Origin: Betaproteobacteria bacterium
GTDB taxonomy: Bacteria; Pseudomonadota; Gammaproteobacteria; Burkholderiales; Rhodocyclaceae
Direction: 5' to 3'
Assembly (NCBI GenBank): GCA_028065725.1
Contig: JAPTVL010000152.1
Span: forward strand, 1 to 6,619
DNA: 6,619 nt
A program made the position numbers and the translations under genes. Positions 1 through 6,329 of this stretch are shown piece by piece (the stretch's first letter is position 1; each line of letters opens with the position of its first letter). The notes below the pieces were generated by a model, which saw only the letters and a list, made by a program, of their open reading frames with translations, made no database searches and was not told where the DNA came from.

Positions 1-1
1 G

Positions 2-445
2 GCGGCCGGGGTTGCGGGTGCGGCGGTGGCAGCACACGCAAGCGTGATCGACTGGCTGATCCAGAAGGCACGCCCCTACATCTACACCACGGCCTCGCCG
101 CCATTGCTGGCCGCGTGCCTTCTGGAAAGCCTGCGCCAGATCGAGGCGGGCGATGCGCGGCGCGAACGGCTGCGCAGCCATATTGCGCAACTGCGTGAAG
201 GCCTGGTTGATCTGAAACTGGGTGCGCTGATGCCGTCCGATACGCCGATCCAGCCGCTGGTGATCGGCGCCAATGCCGATGCGGTGCGGCTGTCGCAGGC
301 TCTGCTGCAGCGCGGCTTGCTGGTGCCGGCGATCCGCACGCCGACGGTGCCCGCCGACACGGCGCGTCTGCGCATCACCCTGTCGGCCGCGCACAGCACC
401 GACGATGTCGCGCAACTGATCGAGGCTCTGCATGCCCTCGCCTAA
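2..445 (+). CDS. bioF: 8-amino-7-oxononanoate synthase (BioF), C-terminal part, 5' end outside window
   Basis: BioF is a PLP-dependent enzyme of the alpha-oxoamine synthase family. It condenses pimeloyl-ACP with L-alanine to form KAPA (8-amino-7-oxononanoate) in the cytoplasm. About 147 C-terminal residues are visible in the frame beginning at base 2. The first, AAGVAGAAV, matches the stretch just after the PLP-binding lysine (E. coli KGFGVSGAAV), so that lysine codon probably ends at base 1. Next come the conserved segment ARPYIYTTASPP and a C-terminal domain ending in LRITLSAAHSTDDVAQLIEAL, the usual BioF finish. The first internal ATG (base 26) is not the real start, because the reading frame stays open to the window edge with family-like sequence. 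The stop codon at 443-445 lies inside bioH, a 14-base overlap that suggests translational coupling. Identification is by family motifs and operon context; the catalytic lysine itself cannot be seen. Confidence 0.93.
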   Translation, partial: AAGVAGAAVAAHASVIDWLIQKARPYIYTTASPPLLAACLLESLRQIEAGDARRERLRSHIAQLREGLVDLKLGALMPSDTPIQPLVIGANADAVRLSQALLQRGLLVPAIRTPTVPADTARLRITLSAAHSTDDVAQLIEALHALA

Positions 446-1232
446 ACCCGCCCTTGCGCTGGTGCACGGCTGGGGCATGAACGCCCGCGTGTTCGACGCG
501 CTGGCTGAATTGCTGGAAGCCGATTTCGAGGTGCACGCGCTCGACTTGCCCGGCCACGGCGGGCGCGAGGCGCTCGCTGAAAACACCCTGCAAAGCTGGG
601 CGGACGATCTCGCGCGGCAGCTTCCGGACCACTCCACGCTGCTCGGCTGGTCGCTCGGCGGCCAGGTGGCGATGCGCGCAGCGCTCGATCATCCGCACAA
701 GATCGCGCGCCTGGTGCTGCTGGCGTCGACGCCGAAATTCGTATCCACAGCAGACTGGGCGCGCGGCATGGCGCCAGCCGACCTGGAGGATTTCGGCGCG
801 GCGCTGCTGGCCGATCCGCAGGCCACGCTGCTGCGTTTTCTCAGCCTGCAGACGCGCGGCATGCCGGGGCATACGACTCCACACGGGCTTCAGCCCGTAG
901 TGGATCGGAGTCCCCTTGGGGGGCAGAAACCCCTGCTGCAGCAATTGCGGCAGACGCTGCTGGCTGCGCCACAGGCACAGGCGGAAGCCTTGTCGAGCGG
1001 GCTGACGATCCTGCATGACACCGACCTGCGTGCCGAACTGCCGCGGTTGATGCAACCGGCTCTGGTTCTGCATGGTGCGCTCGACACCCTGACGCCGCCA
1101 TCGGCGGGCGCCTGGCTGGCGGAAACCCTGCCCGCCGCGCATTACATCGAGTTTGCCCGTGCCGCGCATGCCCCGCATCTGTCGCATGGGCTGGAAGTCG
1201 CCGCAGCGATCGGACGCTTTGTCCATGGCTGA
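432..1232 (+). CDS. bioH: Pimeloyl-ACP methyl ester carboxylesterase BioH, with an in-frame repeat-encoded insert
   Basis: BioH is an alpha/beta hydrolase that removes the methyl group from pimeloyl-ACP methyl ester, ending the chain elongation begun by BioC. The 266-residue product shows the oxyanion motif HGWGMN (residues 12-17), the nucleophile elbow GWSLGG with Ser74, Asp218 in GALDTLTP and His246 in AAHAPHLSH. From family knowledge these correspond to E. coli Ser82, Asp207 and His235. The Ser-to-Asp distance is 144 residues against 125 in E. coli, while the Asp-to-His distance is the same (28). The extra 19 or so residues fall in the lid domain and coincide with a palindromic repeat at residues about 147-160, between FLSLQTRG and LLQQLRQTLL. 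The ATG at 432 follows GAGG (422-425) by 6 bases. The gene overlaps bioF by 14 bases and bioC by 8. All three catalytic residues are intact, so it is probably functional, but the lid may be altered. Confidence 0.93.
   Translation: MPSPKPALALVHGWGMNARVFDALAELLEADFEVHALDLPGHGGREALAENTLQSWADDLARQLPDHSTLLGWSLGGQVAMRAALDHPHKIARLVLLASTPKFVSTADWARGMAPADLEDFGAALLADPQATLLRFLSLQTRGMPGHTTPHGLQPVVDRSPLGGQKPLLQQLRQTLLAAPQAQAEALSSGLTILHDTDLRAELPRLMQPALVLHGALDTLTPPSAGAWLAETLPAAHYIEFARAAHAPHLSHGLEVAAAIGRFVHG
864..918 (+). repeat. REP-like palindromic repeat, copy 1, inside bioH
   Basis: The core at 869-913 is the reverse complement of 2288-2332 in bioD, with one difference in 45 (T at 898). The similarity extends to 864-918, where 52 of 55 positions agree. 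The centre holds a perfect 7-bp stem (883-889 with 892-898, sequence ACGGGCT/AGCCCGT) and a 2-base loop. Outer arms GACTCC (875-880) and GGAGTC (907-912) are also complementary. It is read in the bioH frame as HTTPHGLQPVVDRS (residues 147-160). It resembles the small palindromic intergenic repeats of many proteobacteria (REP-type) but lies inside a gene. No transposase or target duplication is visible. Confidence 0.85.
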
Positions 1233-2145
1233 AAACGAACTCGATTTCGCCGAAGTGCGGCGTGCCTTCGACCACGCTGCGGCCAGCTACGACGCGCACG
1301 CGGTATTGCAGCGCGAGGTGTGCGATCGTCTGCTCGAACGCCTCGACTTCACGGCACTGCAGCCAGGCCGCGTGCTCGATGTCGGCACCGGCACCGGCTA
1401 CGGCCTGGCGCATCTGCGTTCGCGCTATACGGAATCCGAACTGTGCGCGCTCGACATCGCACCCGCCATGCTGGCAGCGGCGCGTGCACGCCTGCCTCAA
1501 CCAGGCTGGGCGCAGCGCGCCTTGCAGCGTCTCGCGCCGAAGCCTTCACCCATTGCCCACCTGATGTGCGCAGACATGGAGCGACTGCCGCTCGCGTCCA
1601 ACAGCATGAACCTGGTCTGGTCCAGCCTGGCCCTGCAATGGGCGCACGATCTGGAGACTACCCTCAGGGGGTTTCATCGGGTGCTGGCACCGGGCGGTCT
1701 GCTGATGTTCGCGACTTTCGGTCCCGACACCCTGAAGGAACTGCGCGCGGCCTTTTCGTCCGTCGACGATGCGCCGCATGTGAACCGCTTCATCGATCTG
1801 CACGACATCGGCGACATGCTGATTCACGCCGGCTTCGCCAGCCCGGTAATGGAAATGGAAATGCTGACGCTGACCTATGCCGACCTCAAGACCCTGATGC
1901 GCGATCTCAAGGGCATCGGTGCGCACAACGCGGCAGCGACCCGCCGCCGCGGCCTGCTCGGCAAGACGGCGTGGACCCGGCTGGAACAGGCGTATGAAAC
2001 GAATCGAGTCGAAGGGCGCCTGCCGGCCACCTTCGAAGTCATCTACGGCCACGCCTGGGCGGGCGACAAGACGCAGCGCGAAGACGGACGGCAGGTGATC
2101 CAGTTCAACATCGGCGAGCGCCGCCGCAAGCTGGGCTTGTCATGA
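1225..2145 (+). CDS. bioC: Malonyl-ACP O-methyltransferase BioC
   Basis: BioC is an S-adenosylmethionine-dependent methyltransferase that methylates the free carboxyl of malonyl-ACP, so that fatty acid synthesis can extend it to pimeloyl-ACP methyl ester. The 306-residue product begins with the BioC-type helix FAEVRRAFDHAAASYDAHAVLQREV. It continues with SAM motif I VLDVGTGTGYG (residues 50-60), the acidic end of beta-2 ALDIAPAML (75-83) and motif II/III regions near residues 117-163 (ADMERLPL, HRVLAPGG). A C-terminal part follows with FGPDTLKELRAAF and HVNRFIDLHDIGDML, as in betaproteobacterial BioC. The frame is open upstream to 1153, but family homology starts at the ATG at 1225, giving an 8-base overlap with bioH. 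No strong ribosome site precedes it, so translation is probably coupled to bioH. It ends in an ATGA overlap with bioD. The gene sits exactly between the two copies of the inverted repeat. Confidence 0.94.
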   Translation: MAENELDFAEVRRAFDHAAASYDAHAVLQREVCDRLLERLDFTALQPGRVLDVGTGTGYGLAHLRSRYTESELCALDIAPAMLAAARARLPQPGWAQRALQRLAPKPSPIAHLMCADMERLPLASNSMNLVWSSLALQWAHDLETTLRGFHRVLAPGGLLMFATFGPDTLKELRAAFSSVDDAPHVNRFIDLHDIGDMLIHAGFASPVMEMEMLTLTYADLKTLMRDLKGIGAHNAAATRRRGLLGKTAWTRLEQAYETNRVEGRLPATFEVIYGHAWAGDKTQREDGRQVIQFNIGERRRKLGLS

Positions 2146-2876
2146 AGGCACGCGGGCTGTTCGTCACAGGCACCGACACCGGCGTCGGCAAGACCCGGGT
2201 GGCGGTGGCGCTGATTCACGCACTGCGTGCCCAAGGCCTGCGCGTGGCAGCGATGAAGCCGGTGTCGGCCGGACATGCTCCGCAAGTGGACTCCGATCCA
2301 CTGCGGGCTGAAGCCCGTGTGGAGTCGTATGCGCCGGGCGGGTTGAACGAGGATGTGGTGGCGCTGTTGGGAGCCGCCAACATCGAGGCCGACCTGCGCG
2401 ATGTGAATCCCTACGCCTTTGCCGAGCCGATCGCGCCGCATATCGCCGCGCAGCGGGCGTGCGTGCGGATCGAACTGGACGTCATTGCCGCAGCGTATTC
2501 GCGGCTTGCTGCAGCGGCCGATGTGGTGGTGGTCGAAGGAGCGGGCGGCTGGCGTGTTCCCTTGAACGAACGCGACGACATGTCGGATCTGGCGCAACGC
2601 CTGGGCCTGCCCGTCGTGCTGGTGGTGGGCATGCGTCTGGGCTGCCTCAACCATGCGCTGCTGACGGCGGAGTCGATAGCACGCCGACAGGTGCCGTGGG
2701 CCGGCTGGGTGGCAAATCACGTCGATCCGGCGATGGCCTGCCAGGCTGAAAATCTTGCTGCGCTGCACGCGCGGCTGCCCGGTCGGTGTCTGGGCGTTCA
2801 GGCCTTTCAGACTGCGGCAGTTTCTTCGGGGAGTGCGCCGCAATGGCTGACGCTGCCTGATGAATTAGTATCTTAG
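2142..2876 (+). CDS. bioD: Dethiobiotin synthetase BioD, with an in-frame repeat-encoded insert
   Basis: BioD is an ATP-dependent ligase that carboxylates 7,8-diaminopelargonate and closes the ureido ring to give dethiobiotin. The 244-residue product shows the P-loop GTDTGVGKT (residues 10-18), MKPVSAG (38-44, with Lys39 matching E. coli Lys37), the GLNEDVVAL helix (Asp71 aligns with Mg-binding Asp54 of E. coli), NPYAFAEPIAPH (89-100), VEGAGGW (131-137) and GWVAN (188-192). Between MKPV and NPY there are about 15 more residues than in E. coli. These match a 45-bp repeat that encodes residues 50-64 (DSDPLRAEARVESYA). The start ATG overlaps the bioC stop (ATGA) and has a poor ribosome site, consistent with coupled translation. 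The gene ends the visible bio operon; no T-rich hairpin terminator follows. All ligand-binding motifs are present, so activity is likely, but the insert lies in a loop between two active-site elements. Confidence 0.94.
   Translation: MKARGLFVTGTDTGVGKTRVAVALIHALRAQGLRVAAMKPVSAGHAPQVDSDPLRAEARVESYAPGGLNEDVVALLGAANIEADLRDVNPYAFAEPIAPHIAAQRACVRIELDVIAAAYSRLAAAADVVVVEGAGGWRVPLNERDDMSDLAQRLGLPVVLVVGMRLGCLNHALLTAESIARRQVPWAGWVANHVDPAMACQAENLAALHARLPGRCLGVQAFQTAAVSSGSAPQWLTLPDELVS
2283..2337 (-). repeat. REP-like palindromic repeat, copy 2 (inverted), inside bioD
   Basis: This is the second copy, in the opposite orientation to the one in bioH. The core is 2288-2332. It contains a 6-bp stem CGGGCT (2304-2309) with AGCCCG (2312-2317), and the outer arms GACTCC (2289-2294) and GGAGTC (2321-2326). 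A further stem is formed by AGTGGA (2285-2290) and TCCACT (2297-2302). It is read in the bioD frame as DSDPLRAEARVESYA (residues 50-64). The single difference from copy 1 (G at 2303) falls in the third position of a leucine codon (CTG), so here either base would be silent. Confidence 0.85.
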
Positions 2877-3005
2877 AATAGTCTGTAATAACGATATTTA
2901 ATAATTAAATCAATAACTTAATACGATCGTACTGCTTGTTCGGGGCAGCGGCGCCGTGTTACTGTCCGCGACATATTGCCGCATGTGGTTTCCACGATTC
3001 CAGTT
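2877..3005 (+). promoter_or_regulatory. AT-rich intergenic region, probable promoter of the DUF2244-cox operon
   Basis: This is the only substantial non-coding gap in the window. Bases 2877-2930 are strikingly AT-rich against very GC-rich surroundings. A perfect inverted repeat ATTTAATAATTAAAT lies at 2896-2910, a 10-bp palindrome TACGATCGTA at 2922-2931 and CGGCGCCG at 2949-2956. A weak sigma-70-like pair can be drawn (TTAGAA at 2873-2878, TTTAAT at 2897-2902, 18-base spacing), but it is not convincing enough to call a start site. Position and composition suggest a promoter and operator for the downstream genes. No intrinsic terminator for the bio operon is seen here. Confidence 0.5.
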
Positions 3006-3491
3006 ATGGAACAGGAGAAGACGGAAGTCTGTGCGGGTGAGTCGGCCGGCGCGTTTGTATTCCAATCCCGCCCCAACCTTTCGCTGACCCGCCCCCAGGA
3101 ACGGCTCGTGTTCTGGAGCCTTGCGGTGCTGTGTTTTGCAACGGCAAGTGGGTTTGCCTGGTTGGGTTACTGGCTGATCCTGCCGTTTGCCGGACTGGAG
3201 ATCGGCTTGCTGGGCTGGGCGTTCAGGGTCTTGCGCAGCCGCGAGGGTGATTACGAATCCCTCGTGATTGAAGACGACGTGGTGGTGCTGGAATGGCATT
3301 GCGGTAACCGCGGGGAGCGCCGGGAAATGAATCGCCAGTGGGCTCGCGTGGTATGCAGCTGCAGGACGCCAGGCAGAAATTGCCGGCTCAGCCTGTGTTC
3401 GCATGGCCGCGCAACGGAAGTTGGGCAGTATCTGAGTGACGAGGCACGGTTGAAGCTGGCCGCCACGTTACGCAGCCGGTTGCAAGGATAA
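3006..3491 (+). CDS. DUF2244 family membrane protein
   Basis: The function of this family is not known. The 161-residue product has two closely spaced hydrophobic segments, about residues 34-52 and 55-73 (FWSLAVLCFATASGF, then a WLGYWLILPFAGLEIGLLG segment). A soluble C-terminal half follows. Family-typical features there are a VIEDDVVVLEW strand, NRQWARV (109-115), the LSLCSHGRATEVGQYLSDEAR segment (128-148) and a terminal amphipathic helix. The start is uncertain. The ATG at 3006 gives the usual length but has no clear Shine-Dalgarno sequence, and a TTG at 2976 would add 10 residues. In betaproteobacteria this gene commonly stands directly before coxB, as here with about 80 bases between. 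A role in oxidase assembly or membrane function is therefore plausible, but that is inference from context. Confidence 0.82.
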   Translation: MEQEKTEVCAGESAGAFVFQSRPNLSLTRPQERLVFWSLAVLCFATASGFAWLGYWLILPFAGLEIGLLGWAFRVLRSREGDYESLVIEDDVVVLEWHCGNRGERREMNRQWARVVCSCRTPGRNCRLSLCSHGRATEVGQYLSDEARLKLAATLRSRLQG

Positions 3492-3572
3492 CGAAGCGAA
3501 GCAGGTTGCATGAGCAAGCGCAACACACGCCGCAACGACACCAATAATGGGGACGAGAGGACGGGGGACGCG

Positions 3573-4727
3573 ATGAAAGGCAAGTGGCAACGTGTAGGAA
3601 TGATGGGGGCAGCGCTGGCGTTCAGTCAGCCGGTATTGGCGGATTACGCATACAACCTGCAAATACCGGCAAGCCAGGTTGCGCAGGATGTATTCCAGCT
3701 GCACAACCTCATCATGCTGGTGTGTCTGGGGATTTTCGTGGTGGTGTTCGGTGCGATGTTCTATTCGCTGCTGAAGCACCGCAAGTCGGTGGGCCACAAG
3801 GCGGCGCATTTTCACGAAAACACCACGGTCGAAGTGATCTGGACGGTGATTCCGTTCGTGATCCTGGTGGGCATGGCCTATCCCGCCGCCAAGGTGGTGA
3901 TCGACATGAAGGACACGTCCAATCCGGACTTGACCATCAAGATCACCGGCTACCAGTGGAAGTGGGGTTACGACTACCTCAACGACGACATCAGCTTCTA
4001 CAGCAACCTCGCTACACCGCGCGAACAAATCCAGGGCACAGCCGAGAAGGGCGAACATTATCTGCTGGAGGTCGATGAGCCGATGGTGGTGCCGGTCGGC
4101 AAGCGCGTGCGCCTGCTGGTCACCGCCAACGACGTGCTGCACGCCTGGTGGGTGCCTGCACTGAGCGCCAAGCAGGATGCGATTCCCGGCTTCATCCGCG
4201 ACAGCTGGTTCAAGGCCGACAAGATCGGAACCTATCGCGGCCAGTGCGTCGAGCTGTGCGGCAAGGATCACGGCTTCATGCCGATTGTGGTCGAAGTGGT
4301 GTCGGAAGAGGACTACGCCGCCTGGGTGGCGAAGAAGAAGGGAGCAGCGCAGGCTGCTGCGGCCGACGGCGCCAAATCCTTCGAAATCGCCGAACTGGTC
4401 GAGCGCGGCGAGAAGGTCTACCAGGCCAACTGCGCCGCATGCCATCAGGCCGACGGCAAGGGATTGCCGGGCGTGTTTCCGGCAATCAGCGGTTCTGCCG
4501 TCGCCACCGGGCCGATTGCAGACCACATCGCGATCGTGATGAACGGCAAACCGGGCACGGCAATGGCGGCTTTCGCGGGCCAGTTGTCCGACGCCGACAT
4601 TGCCGCCGTCGTGACCTATCAGCGCAACGCCCTGGGCAACAAGATGGGCGATCTGGCGCAGCCTGCCGAGATTGCCGCCGCACGAGGTGGTGCCGCCAGC
4701 GAAGCTGCCGCACCCGCTGCGCAGTAA
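3573..4727 (+). CDS. coxB: Cytochrome c oxidase subunit II with fused cytochrome c domain (caa3 type)
   Basis: This subunit accepts electrons through its cytochrome c domain and passes them by the CuA centre to subunit I. From the ATG at 3573 the product has 384 residues. It starts with a signal peptide (MKGKWQR, then VGMMGAALAFSQPVLA, likely cleaved after residue 23). Membrane helices follow at about 45-67 and 87-107, then the aromatic patch YQWKWGY (127-133). The CuA ligands are His190, Cys225, Glu227, Cys229, His233 and Met236. A class I cytochrome c domain spans about 277-357, with CAACH (287-291) binding heme and Met331 as the likely axial ligand. The tail is alanine-rich. An upstream in-frame ATG at 3510 would add 21 hydrophilic residues. 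I prefer 3573 because it gives a normal signal peptide and is preceded by AGAGGA and GGGGGA. coxA follows after 24 bases. Confidence 0.95.
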   Translation: MKGKWQRVGMMGAALAFSQPVLADYAYNLQIPASQVAQDVFQLHNLIMLVCLGIFVVVFGAMFYSLLKHRKSVGHKAAHFHENTTVEVIWTVIPFVILVGMAYPAAKVVIDMKDTSNPDLTIKITGYQWKWGYDYLNDDISFYSNLATPREQIQGTAEKGEHYLLEVDEPMVVPVGKRVRLLVTANDVLHAWWVPALSAKQDAIPGFIRDSWFKADKIGTYRGQCVELCGKDHGFMPIVVEVVSEEDYAAWVAKKKGAAQAAAADGAKSFEIAELVERGEKVYQANCAACHQADGKGLPGVFPAISGSAVATGPIADHIAIVMNGKPGTAMAAFAGQLSDADIAAVVTYQRNALGNKMGDLAQPAEIAAARGGAASEAAAPAAQ

Positions 4728-4735
4728 ACAATATC

Positions 4736-4743
4736 AAGAGGAG
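4736..4743 (+). promoter_or_regulatory. Ribosome binding site of coxA
   Basis: AAGAGGAG lies 8 bases before the coxA ATG at 4752. It is the clearest Shine-Dalgarno sequence in the window and fits high expression of a major respiratory subunit. It also fixes the coxA start. Confidence 0.8.
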
Positions 4744-4751
4744 AGCACACG

Positions 4752-6329
4752 ATGTCTGATGCTGCACACGCCCACGACGATCACGGCCACGGTCACCCGA
4801 CCGGGATCATGCGCTGGCTGACCACCACCAACCACAAGGACATTGGGTCCTTGTACCTGTGGTTCGCCCTCATCATGCTGTTCGTGGCGGGAACCATGGC
4901 GCTGCTGATTCGCGCCGAGCTGTTCCAGCCTGGCCTGCAACTGACCAACCCCGATTTCTTCAACCAGCTCACCACGATGCATGGTCTGCTCATGATTTTC
5001 GGGGTCATCATGCCCGCCTTCTCGGGCTTCGCGAACTGGCAGGTGCCGCTGATGCTGGGCGCCCCAGACATGGCCTTCCCGCGCATGAATAACTGGGCAT
5101 TCTGGCTGCTTCCGGTGGCGGGACTCATGCTGATGACGTCGTTCTGGCTGCCTGGCGGCGCGGTCGCGGGTGGCTGGACGATGTATCCGCCGCTGTTCAT
5201 CCAGGGCGGCATCTCCTACGACCTGACGATCCTGGCGGTGCACATCATGGGCCTGTCGTCGATCATGGGCTCGATCAACATCATCACCACCATCCTCAAC
5301 ATGCGCGCCCCCGGTCTCACGCTGATGAAGATGCCGCTGTTCTGCTGGACCTGGCTGATCACCGCCTACCTGCTGATCGCCACCATGCCGGTGCTGGCGG
5401 GCGCGGTGACCATGCTCTTGACCGACCGCAACTTCGGCACCCACTTCTTCAACGCGGCGGGCGGCGGTGACCCGGTGATGTTCCAGCACATCTTCTGGTT
5501 CTTCGCCCACCCCGAGGTCTACATCCTCATTCTGCCGGCGTTCGGCATCGTCTCGCAGGTGATCCCGACCTTCGCGCGCAAGCCGTTGTTCGGCTATGCC
5601 TCGATGGTGTACGCGACGGCGTCCATCGCCATCCTGTCCTTCATCGTCTGGGCGCACCACATGTTCACGGTGGGCATGCCGGTGGGGGCACAGCTGTTCT
5701 TCATGTTCTCGACCATGCTGATCGCGGTGCCGACCGGGGTGAAGGTGTTCAACTGGGTGGCGACGATGTGGAAGGGCTCGATGACCTTCGAGACCCCGAT
5801 GCTGTTCGCCGTCGCCTTCGTCTGCCTGTTCACCATCGGCGGTTTCTCCGGCCTGGTGCTGGCGATCGCGCCGGTCGACATCCAGCTGCACGACACCTAT
5901 TACGTGGTGGCGCACTTCCACTACGTGCTGGTCTCGGGCGCGCTGTTCGCGATCTTCTCAGGCCTGTACTACTGGCTGCCGAAGTGGACCGGCCACATGT
6001 ACAACGAGTCGCTGGGAAAGCTGCATTTCTGGCTGTCGGTGATCGGCATGAACATCGTGTTCTTCCCGATGCACTTCCTCGGCCTGGCCGGCATGCCGCG
6101 CCGCATTCCGGACTACGCGCTGCAGTTCACCGAATTCAACCAGATTGCCACGGTGGGCGCCTTTATCTTCGGCTTCAGCCAGCTGATTTTCCTGGTGGTG
6201 GTGCTTAAGGCTATCAAGGGCGGCGCCAAGGCGACTGACCAGGTTTGGGAAGGTGCCCAGGGCCTGGAGTGGACGCTGCCGTCACCCGCGCCGTATCACA
6301 CCTTTGAAACCGCGCCGGTGGTGAAATGA
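4752..6329 (+). CDS. coxA: Cytochrome c oxidase subunit I (aa3/caa3, heme-copper oxidase type A1)
   Basis: This is the catalytic subunit that reduces O2 to water and pumps protons across the inner membrane. The 525-residue product is full length with about 12 membrane helices. Visible ligands are His77 (MHGLLMIF) and His390 for low-spin heme, His388 for high-spin heme, and His253, His302 and His303 for CuB. Tyr257 in HPEVY is the residue cross-linked to a CuB histidine. Proton-path residues are present: Asp106 in [10 protein letters not shown] and Glu255 in HPEVY for the D path, and Lys331 in PTGVKVFNW for the K path. This places it in type A1. His380 and Asp381 (Mg site) and Arg450-Arg451 near the heme propionates are also kept. 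The N terminus is rich in histidine (residues 6-15). The stop overlaps the ATG of the next small gene (ATGA), indicating one operon with coxB. Confidence 0.98.
   Translation: MSDAAHAHDDHGHGHPTGIMRWLTTTNHKDIGSLYLWFALIMLFVAGTMALLIRAELFQPGLQLTNPDFFNQLTTMHGLLMIFGVIMPAFSGFANWQVPLMLGAPDMAFPRMNNWAFWLLPVAGLMLMTSFWLPGGAVAGGWTMYPPLFIQGGISYDLTILAVHIMGLSSIMGSINIITTILNMRAPGLTLMKMPLFCWTWLITAYLLIATMPVLAGAVTMLLTDRNFGTHFFNAAGGGDPVMFQHIFWFFAHPEVYILILPAFGIVSQVIPTFARKPLFGYASMVYATASIAILSFIVWAHHMFTVGMPVGAQLFFMFSTMLIAVPTGVKVFNWVATMWKGSMTFETPMLFAVAFVCLFTIGGFSGLVLAIAPVDIQLHDTYYVVAHFHYVLVSGALFAIFSGLYYWLPKWTGHMYNESLGKLHFWLSVIGMNIVFFPMHFLGLAGMPRRIPDYALQFTEFNQIATVGAFIFGFSQLIFLVVVLKAIKGGAKATDQVWEGAQGLEWTLPSPAPYHTFETAPVVK

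Noticed and set aside
1153..1224. Upstream extension of bioC to 1153
   Set aside because: The extra residues do not resemble BioC and overlap the bioH C-terminal coding region by 80 bases; homology begins at 1225.
375..1226. Antisense open frame (283 codons) opposite bioH
   Set aside because: It is covered by an unmistakable BioH with intact catalytic triad; the antisense product has Arg/Gln-rich composition and no recognisable domain.
864..2337. Repeat pair as the ends of a transposon carrying bioC
   Set aside because: The segment between is ordinary bioH, bioC and bioD sequence in normal order, with no transposase or target duplication; each copy is its own small palindromic insert.
2900..2913. 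FNR/Anr-type site before the cox operon
   Set aside because: Only the ATCAA half is present; the opposite half reads AATAA, not TTGAT.
2949..2956. CGGCGCCG palindrome as intrinsic terminator of the bio operon
   Set aside because: The stem is short with no loop room and no T-run follows.
4734..5921. Long antisense open frame (395 codons) opposite coxA
   Set aside because: It lies entirely over the conserved coxA frame. Its translation is a biased run of His, Arg, Glu, Asp and Gln, typical of the complement of a GC-rich membrane protein gene.
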